From assembly GCA_035772785.1 (NCBI GenBank), contig JAOCPU010000083.1, forward strand, positions 1 to 64,000: 64,000 nucleotides of DNA, in the 5' to 3' direction. Below, in pieces: positions 22,775 to 35,366 of the stretch; the stretch's first letter is position 1, and every line of letters begins with the position of its first letter. A program made the translations under genes and the position numbers. The notes beneath the pieces are model-generated. The model worked only from the letters and a program-made list of their open reading frames with translations, made no database searches and was not told the origin of the DNA. Source of the stretch: Phlebiopsis flavidoalba (taxonomy: Eukaryota > Basidiomycota > Agaricomycetes > Polyporales > Phanerochaetaceae).

Positions 22775-23648
22775 CACTCGATCTCGCTCGCAAACAGCCG
22801 TCGAGAGCGAGTCTAAACCAGGGGTTCACTAGCTGTGTGCTTTCTTGCTCTGAGAGCGAAGCCCCTGCTCCCCCGAGGAGCGAGTCCATCTTCTGAGGTC
22901 ATGCTTCTGTGTGTGATTCAGAGTTTCCAACGTACGCTTTTCATTGGTCTCGACTACGATAATGTGATGCGCCATATATAAAAATAATACTTCATTGTCT
23001 ACAGAACGTACCGTTTTAAATCAGTGTTCCTGGATGCAATCCGCGCCCCCCTCGCGATAGTGCTTGCTCAAGTATGAGGATCACACGGCTTCTTAGCGTC
23101 GGGGACAATGGCGCATGTAAACGGTCAAGGAGTGCTAAAGACTGTTCAATGAAAATTAACCCAAACATTTTGCTAGCAATGTACCGGCCGTCGGACTCAG
23201 CGCGATGAGGTCAATCTCACACGCGTCCATAGCAACCCATGTGCAATGTGGCGTGGGATAGTTAGCATTCTGGGGCTCAATAGAGGCTCAAACGAAACAA
23301 GAGCATCGGATGAGACGGTCCGAAGACACATTCAACGTCGGTAACGCTAGTGTAGCGAGCGAGTTTCCCAAGTAAAATAATTTGGTAAATTAAATGAGAT
23401 CAGGTCGAGCGTAAGGAATGTGACTTACCTGGGCGAGCGACTCGAACGACGACCTCATACAATGTACAGTAAAGTCCAATATCATTCGGTTATAATGTAA
23501 CAACAGTACAAGCTCTCAAGAAAAAGTGAAGAAAGCCTTCGAAGAACGGATACAAACAGAAGAGAAAACTCAGAGCTTGCTTACAACGAGCGACAACAAT
23601 ATTACAACCGAAAGTCCTTGGGATTTCTCGTACGCGGGGGGAGCGCGC
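22775..23648. other. intergenic
   Basis: No gene supported between FunK1 C and the hydrophobin, which converge here. Confidence 0.4.
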
Positions 23649-24432
23649 TCAGCTCTTAGGCTGGTTGATGGGAATGCAGCCGATACCGATCAGCGAGTTG
23701 GGCTGAAGAATGTCTGCGTTAGCCTTTACCCCGTCTCATGAGACCAAGAGTACTCACGTCGACACCACCGGAGCAGTTTGACCTGCGTGTTTGCTGCAGG
23801 TGTTGCTGACGCCGAGGACGTTGAGCGCGATTCGAGCACTGAACACCAATGGGGAGGTTGAGATCGCTGAGGTTGATGCCGAGGACGTCGAGGAGGGAGT
23901 CAAGGCCGAGACAGAGCTGGCGTCGTTCGCCTGTACATTGAAAGTGAGTATATGCGCGTGAAAAAAAAAGACAATGAGGGGTCGTACCGGGACAACTTGT
24001 TCACAGCAGGCCCCGGTGGGGTCGCTGCCATCCTGAGCCAGAGGAGCCAGAGGATCCAGAGCGGGGGGCGCAGAGCCGCTGCCCGAGCCTCCAGAGCCAG
24101 AGCCCGAACCGCTACACCACTACCACCGCTGCCCGAGCCAGAGCCCGAGCCTTCCAACCACTTCCACCCACTGCCGGAGCCGCCGGAGCCTCCAGACCCT
24201 CCAGAGCCCCAGCCGGAGCCACCCGCTGCCACCAGAGCCCGAACCACCAGAGCCCGAGCCGCCGGAGCCGCCCGCTGCCGCCAGAGCCGCTGCAGTCGGG
24301 TGCACCGACGCCGAGGACGCCGCCAAGGGCGCCGCCGAGAGAGCCACCGAGGCCGACGCCGGCGGGGATGGCGGCCGCAAGGAGAGGAAGGGCGAGGAGG
24401 GTGTACGCGGTGAGACGAGTGAATGCAGGCAT
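23649..24432 (-). CDS. class I hydrophobin with Gly/Ser-rich insert, frame-disturbed
   Basis: Hydrophobins are small secreted amphipathic proteins that coat fungal walls and air interfaces. The ATG at 24432 opens a signal peptide (MPAFTRLTAYTLLALPLLAA), then a Gly/Leu segment and the first cysteine (APDC). A 200-nt Gly/Ser-rich stretch separates this from the cysteine pair (TGACCEQVVP, about 23990-24015). After an intron come LDSLLDVLGINLSDLNLPIG, VQCS, NTCS and, after a second intron (GTGAGTACT...TTCAG, about 23700-23755), NSLIGIGCIPINQPKS, stop. This is the class I C-CC-C-C-CC-C order, but only one cysteine is visible where the sixth and seventh should be. Three apparent +1 shifts in the Gly/Ser tract sum to a restored frame; two more disturb the region after VQC. 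Ordinary class I hydrophobins lack so long an insert. Confidence 0.8.
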
Positions 24433-24557
24433 GGTTGGCGAAGAGGTGGTTGGCGAAGAGAGTGAGAGGGCGGGGGAGTGAGTGCGAGAGAGTACGAAAG
24501 AGAGAGCGCGAGTACGAGAGAGCTGGGGTGCTGAGGGAGGAAGAGGGATGGCGAGGG

Positions 24558-24565
24558 TTTATATA
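24558..24565 (-). promoter_or_regulatory. TATA box of hydrophobin
   Basis: TATATAAA on the minus strand, about 125 bp upstream of the hydrophobin ATG. Confidence 0.6.
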
Positions 24566-25136
24566 CCCCCTCACCACGCGATTGCGTCGATGGAGTGCGC
24601 GATGAGTCCCTCGACGTTTTTGCGGAGTCGGGGGAGTCGGGGGACCGAAGAGCGATACGGAGAGTTGAGTCGGTGTCGAAGTGGGGGTGCGCCAGACAGA
24701 TGCGCGATGGGCCGACGCGATCCCAACCGTTCACAGACCATTCAAGCGGCGGGGCAGGAAGAGCGTGCCCAAAATCGTCGGGTGTCAGTGCGCGTCGGTG
24801 AATCTGGACGCGCGATGGGATCTCGAGCGAAGACTGTATCACTCGAACCCCAGATGCCGATGGTGTCGGTAGCTTGCGAAAGATACGTGCGATCGAAGCG
24901 GGGGAGGAAGCACTGTTTAGAGCACGACACGTCAATGGCGGGCGATGGCGCGTCAACGTCCGCACGTGTGTAGCGTGATGCGCCACGATGGACGTCCAGT
25001 CTTCGGTCGCGGGTCCTCCAAGTCCAGAAACGGATGTCACGACGCCATTCGCAGAGCACGCTTTCTATTCCCGCCGCCTTGCATTAGCCTTTCTGAAGCG
25101 GAGCTTCAAGACGGTGAAGTGTCGCGCCTCGGTGCC
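24566..25136. other. upstream region of hydrophobin
   Basis: Long open frames here on both strands have no recognisable domain and look like by-products of GC-rich sequence. No gene called. Confidence 0.35.
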
Positions 25137-28100
25137 AAGACACCGCCGAAGGGAGTCTGGCGTCGGGATCACTCCCAAGGAAGAGCACCCCGCCAGACTC
25201 CGGCGAACACCACAGCGACGTACTGGGGGCGCATATCCCCCACGACGCCAAAAATCCACTTCTCCCAGGCACAACCACTGCTGCATCGAAGCTGAAATCA
25301 CTCGAGCTCCCCTGTGGCCAACGTGAATCGCGTGCTCGAAGAGTGCCGTCGCCCCTCGAGATGCCCGCCCTTGACACCGACTTGCACTCAGTTTGACGAA
25401 CCCGAGATGGTGCGAGGCGAGACCGAGTTGACCAGTGACACTTTCGCCTCGGTCGGTCCTGCGTACTTCCCGGCGAGTGACAGCGGGCAATTCGGTTTCG
25501 TGTTAGACACGGAGACGAGGGCGCCGAAGCCGAATACGCCTAGCAAGGTCTAGACCACTCTTCGCAGGCGGACCAGTTTCCCACAGTCTCGTGCGGTTCG
25601 TATATGCGGCACGAATTCGCTGAATGCCATGGGGTATTCGAGCACAAAATGCTCTAGCGGGCTGCAGGCAGGACCCCGAACGCGTCGTGCAGCGCAAGGA
25701 GGGCCCCCGACAGTACATGGGCACGTGGCGAAAACATGGTGGAATGAGCGAAGCTGTAAGTTTGGTCCCACGAGTACGTGACGATAGATGGAGGATGTGC
25801 CAAATCAGCCTAGCGGGACGAATACGGGCTCGCACAAGCGCATATACCCTGCTTCATGCGAGGAACGGGATTCGTGTGGACCCTACGTCTTGCTGCGGGA
25901 GACGTGGTTAGAGTCTGGTTAAATACACTGGGGCAGAAGCAAGCGCACCTCACGGCCTCCGTTATGATGTCCACAATACTCGGGTCATTTATGAAGAACA
26001 GCCAGCCTATACACGAGAGAATGAGCGAATGTTTACCAGATAGAACGCACGGGGACGTACCATCCTCTCTAGAGGGTTTTCAGAGACTATGCAGCAGAGC
26101 GTGCTGGGGTTGTACGATATAACAACTAGACGTGACGAATGTCAGATACCACAGCATCTGCAAAGGACTGACAAGGCACGCACCAGACCCGTCTTCGCGA
26201 ATTATAGCTCGTGGAAGATGTTGGATCCAGAATTTACCCTCCCCACAGCATGTACGGGCACGAAACAGGGTGCGAGGGGAGTGGGCGTTGTGAATATGAG
26301 CGAGTAGCCAGACGGGAATAGAACATATTCGCGCACCCCCGCACCGTCAGTCAACAATCGTCCAGCCCTTCTGTGTATCCTCGTCAAGATCTTCCGTTAC
26401 GAGCTCTCGCCGGGGATGGGGGAACACGCTTCGAGTTAATCGCGCTGGTCGCGCAACGAACGCTAATGCAGACGGCTAGCCCAGACGTTAGTAAAGTAGC
26501 AACTGTAAAGAACCAGTTTACTCACGAGCATATACTCATTCCAGCGTGAGTAGCATCCTACCACCTGAACGTACGGAAAATAACCCTGCGCCGGGGGCGC
26601 GAGGCTGAAACGGGCGCGTGATTACGTAAGACACGCGTGACGTCAGCATCCTGACGGCCTCGCTCGCCTTTGGACAAGACCAGGTCCCGCTGAACGTCCG
26701 CACCAGCCATCGTTCCAAGCCGTTATCTTTGCGTCGGATGAAAATGAATGATAAATAGACAGTGGAGGTAGGCCCCAGCGAGCGCCTGGCTTGTCCTTGA
26801 CCGCTCGACCGCTCCCACCAACTTCAGGTGAAACGAGGCTAGAATCAGCTCTTGGCCTCGCAGTTGGCTTGTCCGGCTCCATGTAGCGAGTTAGATCCCT
26901 TGTTCTGTATGCAACGAAGCCTGCATCCCGCTCATTCGATTGAATCGAGTCAAACTCGCAGGTTGGTCGTATGCCGTGGCGTCGTGGCTTCCAAGTCATG
27001 ATCTGCGGATGATCACGAAGAACGTGGTGTGTATGCGGATTCTTGAGAGGGCTACACGACCGATCCGAGTATATGCTTCTACGGTTGTATCAAGGTGGTC
27101 AATAGCCACGCACGCTGGTCCGTCGGTACGGAGCGGTGGCGAGAAGGGTAGGGAAGACCAGGAGAAGACCGAAGGCCGAGAGTGAAGCACGTTGGAGGTT
27201 TTCTTCAGTCGAGAGTTGTGACGTTGACCATGGGCGAGAACTTGGATAAGCACATCTCGCCAGAACGTGCGGAAGGAAGAGCTAGATGGATGGGTGAGCT
27301 TACATGACACCAAGAGCGTCTTCCATTCCATACCTCAGGTTTTGATGAGCGTATTTACCATGTAGCTCTGGCCGATTTAATCGAGCATGTACTCATATAC
27401 TATCAGCAGCTTGAATAAAACGTCCAATAATCAATCTGAAGAAAAAACTGAGAAGTTAGTAGTAACATAGCCGCACCATTGGACTTACGCAGAAACTGCC
27501 TTTGATGCAGAGCGACACTCTTTGTCTCCAAGTCAAGTTATCAAAGCTCTTGACATCCATAACTTCCAGTGCGCCGCCGCCACAGACAACCCCACAGTTC
27601 TAGCGCTAAATAGGCTGTCTTCTCATGTCGTGTACCGGGAGCAGTTTTGGTGGTAGTTCAAATAGCTGCTATCGTGTTCTGAGTAAATGCATCGCTAGAG
27701 CACAAAGATGATCCTCACTCACCTCGCCGCTGTCTCCCTCGCAGTCTTCGCGGTCTCGCTCAACGCGGCCGCCGACTTGCTCCCCATCCCGCCCTCGGTC
27801 CCTTCGTTCTTGACTATACCCCGATTCCCACACATCCCCTCCGGGTCCCTGCTGTTGGAGTCGGAATAGGTCTCGCAGATGTGCCTGAGGAAATCCGGGC
27901 GAGGAAGTATCCCCCGCCAGCACCCGCCGCCTATAATCGTGTTCGTCGTCGCTCTACCGTGACGGCACCCGACCCCAACGTATCGATCGCCTTAGCGGTC
28001 CAACTTCGTCAGCTCGATTAGATAAAATACGTAGGTGTTTGAACTGACCTGGCGCAATCAGGCGTATACTGACAGCGCCTTGCAGATGCTTTCGTGCAGG

Positions 28101-28400
28101 CCGAAAACAGACGTGTGGCCGCGCGAGTCGAGTACACGCTGGAACAAATCTACGCGCTCCTGACTTTGGAACCCTGGATCGCGAGCGTCATGTATGAGAG
28201 GTCACGATTGCGGAATGGGGGACGGTCTATGACCTGGTCTTCGTTACGGGAGTGATAGGGCCGACAGGCGAAGTCCTCGATCGATGTCGAGTGCTTGACT
28301 GGGAAGGTCACCTGATGAGTGAAGCGCATGGTCATTTGCTACCTGTACGTGACGTTGAGGCTTGATCTCGTGGCGGTGGATGGTTTTGCTTACCTTTTTC
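25137..28400 (+). repeat. direct duplication, unit 1
   Basis: Matches 31665-34940 in the same orientation and order. Anchors are AGACACC at the start, GTCGGTCCTGCGTA (about 25452 and 31977), GTGACGTCAGCATCCTGAC (26637 and 33327), GAGCTTACATGA (about 27297 and 33798), the secreted-protein start (27708 and 34241) and GAATGGGGGAC (about 28214 and 34727). Offsets are 6.5-6.7 kb. The first 2.5 kb contains no protein I can name. Confidence 0.75.
27708..28365 (+). pseudogene. small secreted protein, unit 1 copy
   Basis: The ATG at 27708 opens a strong signal peptide (MILTHLAAVSLAVFAVSLNA, then AAA). The first frame stops after about 50 codons. The C-terminal half is recognisable by comparison with the second copy: RVEYTLEQIYALL near 28125 and EWGTVYDLVFVTGVIGPTGE near 28213-28272, in different frames, with an in-frame stop at 28363-28365. 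Family unknown. Introns or one-base breaks between the pieces cannot be resolved from this copy alone. Secretion is inferred only from the N-terminal hydrophobic stretch. Confidence 0.5.
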
Positions 28401-29599
28401 AACTCTATAGCGGTCTTGGAAATCGCGGGAGTATTCGAGACTTTGTCGAACGAGCTCAAGAGCGTGAGCGGTCCCGTTGTTTTGCTATTCGGTGGGTGGA
28501 GTGGCAGAGGTTGAAGCTCTGCACACGAGAATGTTTTGAAGCTTGCTTGTGGGTTTGGTGTCGTGACGGGTGGAGCTTGTTGATGGTACTGTATGTGTGA
28601 AACGGCGTTTGTCTGTTAAAGCTAGTGTGGTAGAGCAAAGCTGTGTAGCCTAGAGAGTCGGCTGAGACAGTAAAAGCACGTACACATTTGGCTGGGGCAT
28701 TTACCACCAATGGCAAGGCTTACTTAAATTGTGTGCCAAGTGAAGGAAGGGCGCCAAACCTTCTCCAAAGAATCTCGAGTAGTATTCGAAGATTTGAGGC
28801 AAAGATTTGTAATCGTTGACGGCTCTTTCCACGAGTTTAGGTTTTTTTTTTTCCGCGTAGTTGTAGGCCTTGGACAAAAAGCGAATGAATCGAGGGGTTC
28901 CAGGCGTATGCTACATTAATCAGTTGGTGCTTGATATCATAAATAGCGACCCGAGCTGCTCACCATAATGGCGGAGTCCCAAGTCCATGACTAGCACTGT
29001 TTTAGCCTCTGATCGCGAGTGAGGGCATGAGCGCGCCCTCGCTCTTTGGAAGTTTTTCATCCATACGCAGAGAGCCGTTGCCGGTGTTCACGGAAATCCC
29101 GCTTTCATGTACAGACGATTCATCGAAAAAGCCCAGGTGAGTGAGTGGTGGTGAGAACACAACCAGCGGATAATACCCCTGGACCGGCGAACGCGCTCTG
29201 GTCACTATACGCCCGAGAGTCTGATCGCGGACGACTACGAGCGCGCACAACTACGTAGACGTTGACCAGTGCCATGGGGACCATTGGAAAGGTTTCAAAA
29301 AAGTAAAGAGAAGCTTTTCAAGCAATATAATAGGTGAATGTATATTTTACAACTTGAAGCAAATCCGAACATTCCATCTCGACCCCTGATCGACACCCAT
29401 GATTCCACCACCAAACTTTTCAGCCCCCGGGCTAGCATCACATGGGCCATTCCTCCCAATCTCGTTCTCCAGCGTATGCTCCATCGTTCTGCAAGGCAAC
29501 ACGTACATAACGAGTGCCCTCAGACTTGTTGGAAGCAAAACTCCTGCGGATCGGTTCGAGCTCAACCAGCTCATGCGGCGCTCCAGCGTGGCGACCGTC
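28401..29599. other. intergenic
   Basis: No gene supported. A poly-T tract at about 28842-28851 was noted. Confidence 0.35.
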
Positions 29600-31062
29600 C
29601 GGGACGAAAGCTACCCCACGGCTGCGCCTCCTTGAACGCCACCTCGGGGACAGGCAGCGAGCAGCCCCAGACGGCACCGCAGGCTATTGTACGCGTCGCG
29701 CGACCCTCGATGTAGAGCATCTGACTCTCGTTGAGCGGGAGCAGGTCCAGCAGCGTGGTCGAACCCCGCGAGCGTCGTCCAGCGAACGGGCGCGCGCGCG
29801 GTAGGGGGGGATGTAGACGAGGGTAATGTCGAGCGTTGCGCGCATGCAGATGCCGCGATCTTCGTCGTCAAGGATCATATCGGGCGTGTCTGCATGCGCC
29901 GGCGTGCGCGCACCCGACGATGCGCAAAGAACGTGCGTAGATCCTCCGACTCGTCGAAATGTGTGACCACTGAGGCGGCGGCTGCAGATCTTGAGGACGC
30001 GGAAAGTGCGGTGGACCGTGTGTCTGGTGCGGCCGCTGGACACAGGTACGTGCAGCGTTTGTCGGAGATGCGTGAGCGCATTGGCCCGCGCGGAGACTCG
30101 TGAGTCGGAATCGGAGCTTGAGCGTGGCCTCAACGGGAATGCCTAGATGTTTGAGCAGGGGACCAAACCTGAGGAGTTGGCGGTCTCATCGTCCCTACCT
30201 CGAGGCTTCGCAGCTTCGGGAGGTGGGACGGATCCATAAATGTCGTGACTTTGGTGCCGTTTGCGGATGTCAACCTGGGCCATGAGAAACGGCTGGTAAT
30301 ATAGAACACTTCGAGAAGGGGCGACCCACGCAGCGTGTCGAGCAACTGTATTCCACGCAATCCGGGGCCCTCGGCAAAGATGTCAAGAACGCGAAGGTTG
30401 GGGAGTGAAAGAACGCCGGATAGTCCGCTATCACTTCTCGAGCGCGAGCTTCCGTAGGCTGTTCATGGGGAGAAGAGAAGAGCCAGTGCGATGAGGTGTC
30501 AAACCTGCGGACTCTCGAGTTAGATAGACTGAGTCTGAGTTCCTCTAAGAGTGGAGGAGCCCATGTTGTATTATGGGCCGCCAAGAGTAGTCCCGGATGT
30601 TGATATTTAGCGACCGAAAACCGATGCATGTGACCCATGATGGCATGGGCAAGTTTACGATTCCGATCGGCTTGCCGCAAGGAATGACCCATCACGAGTT
30701 TGCGTTTTCGTAGATACGTCCAGGTTCGGAATGCAGATATCCGCATCGAGCCGAGTGCGTGCTGAGACTTGTAGGACGAAAGAAACGTAACTTGGCCCCA
30801 AAGATGTCGAAACCCACGACCAGAGCAAAGGGACTGTTGTGGCCAATGTTCCGCCAGTGAGAGAGCACACATGAAGGATAGACTTGACACAGGTAAACCA
30901 GCATCTGCCCTGCAGGATGAAGGAGAAGATTGCGACTAGTATTTCTGCCGGTAAACGGGGGCAATGTATGAAGGGGGTTGTTGCTGCTCGGGTTGTGATG
31001 GCCTCAGGTGCGAGGCTGTTTGGCGTTGCGGACAAAATGGCCCGCGTGTGGCCGCTCGACAT
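29600..31062 (-). pseudogene. F-box protein with LRR-like C-terminal part
   Basis: The ATG at 31062 precedes an F-box core reading CPRLPAEILVAIFSFIL (about 30910-30960), followed by SILHVCS and a W-rich segment, the usual start of basidiomycete F-box proteins, which act as substrate receptors in SCF ubiquitin ligases. Downstream, leucine-rich text typical of the C-terminal half appears in alternating frames: PPLLEELRLSLSNSRVRRFD (about 30500-30570), then PRLTSANGT and SHLPKLRSLEVGTMRPP (about 30170-30290). Several frame changes prevent a single open frame, so it is marked as broken. It lies between the two duplication units. Substrate unknown. Confidence 0.65.
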
Positions 31063-31664
31063 TGGAGGAGAGGAGGCGGACGAATAGAAGCAGTTGGCGA
31101 CGGGAGGTAGTTAGCGCGAGATGTAGCTGACAAGGAGAGATGGTGAACGAGGTTGCGGTCAAGGATGGAAAGGGCGTGCGGCCGTTGAAATACTTGTAAG
31201 CCATCATTTCTACAAGGTGGCCAGAGGTGACGCCGATTGCCGATCCCGGCGGGCGTCCTCACGTAAAGCATTCCGCATTCCTTCCGTTCACCTCTACAAC
31301 ACCACAACTTTTTGTCCGTGAATAAAATGCTGGCCAAGAGCAACTGTCAAGGATCAGCGTCTCGGAAATTGTTTCAAAAGCGATTTGCCGTACATTGTGA
31401 CCCAACGCCCTCTGAGGCTCCAAAGAGCTACGATGGCCCGCTATAATGCGTCTCATCTATGAACAGTCAGTCTCCAGCATTAGCTCGATCACTCGGCGAA
31501 GCCTTCACCAAAAGCAACGCGTAGAATTCAGCCTCAGCGCGACTTGTAATTATCAATGTTTCTCGGGGTAATGTTTTTGCTACGACAGGACCTTGATCCA
31601 TGCACAAGTGGTCAATGTCACTGATTTGACGAGTATTGAAGTGTCGCACCTAGATGCATAGACA
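31063..31664. other. intergenic
   Basis: Promoter side of the F-box gene. No other gene supported. Confidence 0.35.
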
Positions 31665-34600
31665 CCAAAGAAGGAGCCTGGCGTCGAAACCGCTCCCAGG
31701 GAAGAGCCCTGCCCAGCTCTTGGACCTTTGGTGACCAGACCCCGGGCAACCGCCTCAGCGACGCACCGAGGCGCGTATCCCACGCCGCCAAGAATTACAG
31801 CTCCCAAGCACCGCCGCTGCATCGACTAAATCACTCGGGCTCCCCTACGTTTTAATTTCAACGTGAATTGGCGTGCGCAGCGCAGGCGAGGCCATGGCCC
31901 CTCGAGATGCCCATTCTTGACACCGCATAAAGCCAGAGACGCAGCAAGTGGAATGCGAAACAACACCTCCACGGTCGGTCCTGCGTATTTCCGATTGGTG
32001 ACCCGCAATTCGGTGTCGCGTTTGGCGCAAAAGAGAGGACGCTGACTTCGAATACGCAGGGAGAGGTTCAGACCCGGTCTTCGTTGGGGAGACCGGTCCT
32101 CACAGCCCTTGTCGTGGTTTGTACGTGTAGTGCGAGGTTGCTGAGCGCGCGCTGGGGTATTTGAGCACTAGACAACTGCGTGGGGGGCCTAACACGCCAT
32201 GTAACGCAGTCACGAGCGCTTCAGCGATGCATGGGGCACGGGGCACGGGGCATGAGGACACTGTGGGCTCCCACAAAGCGCATACATCCTGCATAACGAA
32301 AAAGAATGCGACCGGATGTGTTCGTGTGGGCTTTGAACTTTGCTCGCCTAGTCCTTGTGAGATTCTGTGTAGCACGATGTAGAAGAAGGGCCGGCGTACC
32401 CCAAAACTTCCGTCCACACGACCCGAGATCTAGCAGCCGCCATGAAGTACAGCGGACCTGTACTAGGTCATTTCAGCAAGTGTTGCCCAAACGAGGCGCG
32501 TGGGGACGTACCGTTCTCTGTCTTAGAAGCTTACAAAGACTAACGACAGAGAGCGTTCCGGAATCTTGTCACAGTGACATCTTCGTTGGGAGTTCTTGAC
32601 TAGGGCTGGAAGACATCAGATACTGTAGCATACACAGACGTCCAATGAGATACGCACCAGCCTCGCGTTCGCAAGCCAGATTGCTCGCTTGCAGTTTCCC
32701 CGCCCTTCAATTCAGAGCTCTGAGCCTACGAGCCGTGAAATAGTTGTGTTGGGTAGGTCCATCGGAGAGACCGCGGTAAGCGAGGGCGACTGTCCTGGAT
32801 GAACACTGCATGGACGTGAGCGGGCGAATGTAGACAAGCAGAGCACATTAACATGCCTTTGCACCATCAACATCTAATTGAGTATTTCCTCTGTTCGTCG
32901 ACGCGATGTCCCAAAAAACGCACTGGGCTTGACGGGGAGTAGATGGACAGTCATGGTCGCGACACGAAACGACGGCTAGTCGAGTGGAAGACCAAGTTAG
33001 GGTAACTGATGAGCTGCTACAAGCTCGAATCATGCGCATATATAGTCTAAAAAGCAGCTTCATCCTCTTCCAGAGTCCTGTTGACGAGCTCTACTAAGTA
33101 TCGAGACATTGGTACGTTTGAGCAAAATATGTCCCGCGGGGAGGCACAGCGAGCACCTGGATAAAACGCTAACCGAAGTGTCAGTATAGTAGCATATGTG
33201 GGGGACTAGTAGCATACGCACCCGCACACGAAGTATATTGCATCGCCTATAAGACTTGGACGTTGTAGGAGCAAGTCAGCGCAAGCGTGGAAGGGCACCG
33301 TCCAAGCGCTGGTTATGTAATCCACGGTGACGTCAGCATCCTGACAAACTTCTCTCGCTCGATCCCATCACTTCTAGCTGGCTACTCAATTAGCCTTCTC
33401 GAGGGCAATATGGCAGGTCCAGTATTCGCTTCCACGTGTTGAAACGCTGAATATTGCGTAGCTCGCATAATGGACTCAAGGGATCTGTAGATCAAAGTCT
33501 AGCGAGTCCGTCAGCGCGTCATGCTCGGCTACCTTCAACCATACGTGCAAGCTCTTGGCCAGCCTGAGCGAGGTCGAGGAGGTTTAAACCTCCTTCTGGG
33601 TTACATAACAGTCAAAGGTAGCTATTGCTCCAGCGGTCTGTTTGCACGTAGTGCCAGCGAGAAGCCTTTGAAAGACTTAAAGCCGCAGAGTCATAAGACC
33701 AGCTGTGGAGGTTCATCTGATCAGGGTCAGAGATGTTAGCTCTGTGTGGGATGCAGTTCAGCTTACGGTCGTAGGGAGAGCTCAAACGGAACGAATGAGC
33801 TTACATGATACAAGCAAAAAACGTCCTTTACTCCACCACGCAAGTCTTGATGGTCGCATTCGCTGTGTAAGTTTCTCTGGCCGGTTTCAAACGAGAGTAT
33901 ATTCAAGTGGTCTGTTCAGGCTCGTTGTACTGCAGGACAACCGCAGCACTAGAAGACATCAACCCACCCGCGGCAGCTCGATTTGTTCGAGCCACGCGGG
34001 AATGTCGGAGACTCACTCTCGTCTTCCAGGCGTACGAACTGTTGGGGTTCGCGTCCAATTGATGCCAGTTGTCAAGTCTCTCAACAGCTGGTGACTTCCA
34101 TCTGGGTCACCGCCACACATATTTCTCACAACTCCTAGCTCGACACTCCTGCTCTCTCGTAAACATGTATCTGGTTAGAATGGGGCAAGCTTAAATGGTT
34201 GACGTTACATTGTGAGGCGAACCCAACGCCAGAGCCTCAGATGACACTCACTCGTCTCGTAGCTGGCCTTCTCGCAGTTCTCGCGCTGTCGCTCACGTAG
34301 CCGTTGCTGCGAACTCCACCACCACGCCTACATTCCAAAGCGACATCAATACAAGACGGTGCCCTAACATCGGTGCTGAGATCGAGCTCGACGGCCTGTC
34401 TCAAGGCATATCGACGGGTAAAAACCCACGAACTCCCGCTCATGAGAACACGCGGTGTGCACGTCGTTCCTTGGCGAACGATCCAGATACGCACCGGAGA
34501 GCTACGCAGGGCAACTCTGTAAGCTTGCAGATTCATTACGTATGTACTCACAGCTACATACCGGGTTCCGACATGTACATGATTGCGATACATAGATGCT

Positions 34601-34940
34601 CTGATACAGCTCGCCATGGCCGACGCCACGGCCTGGCCCTGCGAGTCGAGTATACCGTGCCGCCCAAATCCACATGGCTGTATCAAGAGATACTTTGAGA
34701 CAGCAGCGCACAATATTACCCTGGCAGAATGGGGGACATTATACGCCCTGGTCTTTGTAAACGGAGTCATAGTGCCGACAGGCGAGGCCTTCGACAATGT
34801 TGGGTGTCCGGCCGGGGAGATTGTGCTGATGAGGTATGGGCCCCATGGCATTGCTGGCTGTATTCGGTGGCGTTGATACTTGAGTTTACGATGAGGGCAA
34901 GGTTGCTTACCTTGCTCTCCGCAGTAATTTTGTTTGATTT
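31665..34940 (+). repeat. direct duplication, unit 2
   Basis: Second copy of 25137-28400 (see that entry for anchor words). The two have diverged by many substitutions and indels, so the duplication is not recent. Confidence 0.75.
34241..34876 (+). pseudogene. small secreted protein, unit 2 copy
   Basis: The ATG at 34241 gives MTLTRLVAGLLAVLALSLT then a stop; the next frame continues VAANSTTTPTFQSD and RCPNIGAEIELDGLSQG (to about 34410). The C-terminal exon, about 34640-34876, contains LALRVEYTV, then in another frame AEWGTLYALVFVNGVIVPTG and VGCPAGEIVLMRYGPHG, ending at 34876. The cysteines and Gly/Pro-rich loops suggest a folded secreted protein. The family is not one I recognise. It is a paralogue of the gene at 27708 and better preserved in its C-terminal part. 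Confidence 0.5.
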
Positions 34941-35366
34941 TTTTGAGTCTGTCTTAGATATATCAGGAGTACTAGTTTAGTCTTTGACACGTATCAAACC
35001 AGTTCAAGAGAGCCCTGAGCGACTCAGTTGTTGGTCCTACGGCGACAGTTGTCCAGAGGCTCTGTATTGTGTAGATGAGGAGCGCTTGGAGGCTTGGTCG
35101 TGGACTGAGCCGCGACATTACAGAGGTTGATTGCTGTCAATGATACATCGTATGGATGTTGGGTGATGTATAACGTCTACAATACTAGAGCTAGAACGTG
35201 AACTCGAGGACGGCATGGGGATTCTGGGTTGTGATCACGCAAAAAGTATACAATGGGATAAATGCAAGATTCAGCTCCCCGATATGACTAGCTGGGTCAG
35301 TACCGTGCGATTTAATTTCCATTGTTCTAATTGCCCGCCTGGAGTGGTTAAGCGCTGGTAAAGGAA
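34877..35366. other. intergenic, promoter-side of FunK1 D
   Basis: From about 35200 the sequence matches 59740-59990 upstream of FunK1 copy E, so promoter DNA was duplicated with the gene. Confidence 0.45.

Noticed and set aside
24120..25040. 306-codon minus-strand open frame over the hydrophobin and its promoter
   Set aside because: It runs through the TATA box and the hydrophobin in the wrong frame; the signal peptide and cysteine order fix the real frame at 23649-24432.
25065..25835. Open frames on both strands in the first duplication unit
   Set aside because: The second copy does not keep any of these frames, so no protein is supported.
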